The notes under the pieces are model-generated. The model worked only from the letters and a program-made list of their open reading frames with translations. It had not been told where the DNA came from and searched no databases. A program made the translations under genes and the position numbers. Below are positions 13,914-14,247 of a stretch of 14,247 bases of DNA, one piece after another. The stretch's first letter is position 1, and the number at the start of each line of letters is the position of its first letter. The stretch spans positions 1 to 14,247 of the forward strand of contig JAIUYC010000007.1 in assembly GCA_020216575.1 (NCBI GenBank), given 5' to 3'. Origin of the DNA: Coleofasciculus sp. S288 (GTDB taxonomy: Bacteria > Cyanobacteriota > Cyanobacteriia > Cyanobacteriales > Coleofasciculaceae).

Positions 13914-13927
13914 ATGATGCAATGTCA
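13914..13927 (+). repeat. 14-bp direct repeat, right copy
   Basis: Second copy of ATGATGCAATGTCA, 324 bases from the first, closing the IS1 remnant. It may be the start of a second IS1-type copy (Met-Gln-Cys, then stop) rather than a target duplication. Confidence 0.65.
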
Positions 13928-13950
13928 CTGAAATAAGGGAGTTAAAAAAA

Positions 13951-13990
13951 GCTGCAAGGCTTGATATGTATAAATCATCACCTTGCAAGC
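13951..13990. repeat. Inverted repeat before the IS4-type fragment
   Basis: GCTGCAAGG (13951-13959) pairs with CCTTGCA-A-GC (13981-13990) with one bulged A. A second pair, GATATG (13963-13968) / CATATC (13995-14000), interlaces with it. It could be the left end region of the IS4-type element; no matching right end is in the window. Confidence 0.4.
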
Positions 13991-14010
13991 AAATCATATC
14001 TACCCCCACT

Positions 14011-14169
14011 ATGCCGAATCGAGCTGAAATTCTCAAGCAGCAATTGATGCAAAGCCTGGGTCTGCCATGGCAGGAACTCTTGCCTGAGTCGAAGTTGGAA
14101 GCAATCTTAAAGGAAGAAAATGTATCCTATCGCAACTGCGTGTACACGCTGATTGTGATACCCATTTAA
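14011..14169 (+). pseudogene. IS4-family transposase, N-terminal fragment
   Basis: 52 codons from the ATG at 14011: MPNRAEILKQQLMQSLGLPW, then QELLPESKLEAILKEENVSY, RNCVYTLIV, then a foreign IPI and TAA. The opening (AEILKQQL..SLGLP.QELLPES.LE..L.E..V.YR...YT.IV) is that of IS4-type DDE transposases, which are normally several hundred residues and continue with a TLWA..SQVL segment. Here the homology breaks after YT.IV at about 14158, so the catalytic domain is absent. The frame is open back to 13966, but the upstream residues are not family-like, so 14011 is the probable original start. It is non-functional and marks a deletion or insertion junction. Confidence 0.6.
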
Positions 14170-14247
14170 ATGGGCAGTGGTGCAAATAGGGGTAAGCTAA
14201 GACCGTTGTGAAAAATCTCGCTGTTATGGCTGGTGTTAGTTCGATTG
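14170..14247. other. Window end, nothing recognised
   Basis: 78 bases after the IS4-type fragment. No frame, repeat or regulatory motif that I can support. Confidence 0.4.

Noticed and set aside
1..14247. CRISPR arrays, tRNA or rRNA genes
   Set aside because: I saw no regularly spaced repeats of CRISPR type and no tRNA-like cloverleaf or rRNA sequence on either strand.

Overview
The window is chromosomal DNA from a filamentous-type (Leptolyngbya/Oscillatoria-like) cyanobacterium. The evidence is a complete phycocyanin operon, phycobilin lyases, and a high density of the HIP1 octamer GCGATCGC (nineteen by my manual count, about one per 750 bp). The genus cannot be fixed from the sequence alone.

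Layout. (1) 1-702: 3' part of a membrane-type sensor histidine kinase, cut by the window edge. (2) 1062-1610: a CpcS/CpeS-type phycobiliprotein lyase. (3) 1611-2306: a long leader with candidate promoter and stem-loops in front of the phycocyanin operon. (4) 2307-7901: cpcB-cpcA-cpcC2-cpcC1-cpcD-cpcE-cpcF, all on the + strand. These encode the two phycocyanin subunits, two rod linkers, the rod cap and the heterodimeric lyase that loads bilin on CpcA. Strong intergenic hairpins lie after cpcA and after cpcC2, where expression is expected to step down. A HIP1-centred palindrome after cpcF looks like the operon terminator. No cpcG follows.

(5) 8213-9579, - strand: a decayed alpha/beta hydrolase gene with two membrane helices, a one-base frameshift and no recognisable N-terminus. 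An intrinsic terminator and a possible 47-residue small protein lie immediately upstream of it. (6) 10086-11594: a cytoplasmic NarL-type histidine kinase with a long C-terminal tail carrying two copies of a GPIA-type repeat; no response regulator is adjacent. (7) 11758-13446, - strand: a protein of the telomere resolvase (protelomerase) family with the expected catalytic residues. This is the most unusual gene here, because such enzymes make hairpin ends of linear replicons. (8) 13590-14169: a graveyard of insertion sequences, holding a broken IS1-type transposase between 14-bp direct repeats and then the N-terminus of an IS4-type transposase.

How it fits together: regions 2-4 are one functional unit for building phycocyanin rods. 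Regions 5-8 look accessory: pseudogenes, transposon debris and a resolvase gene, placed directly beside a core photosynthesis locus.
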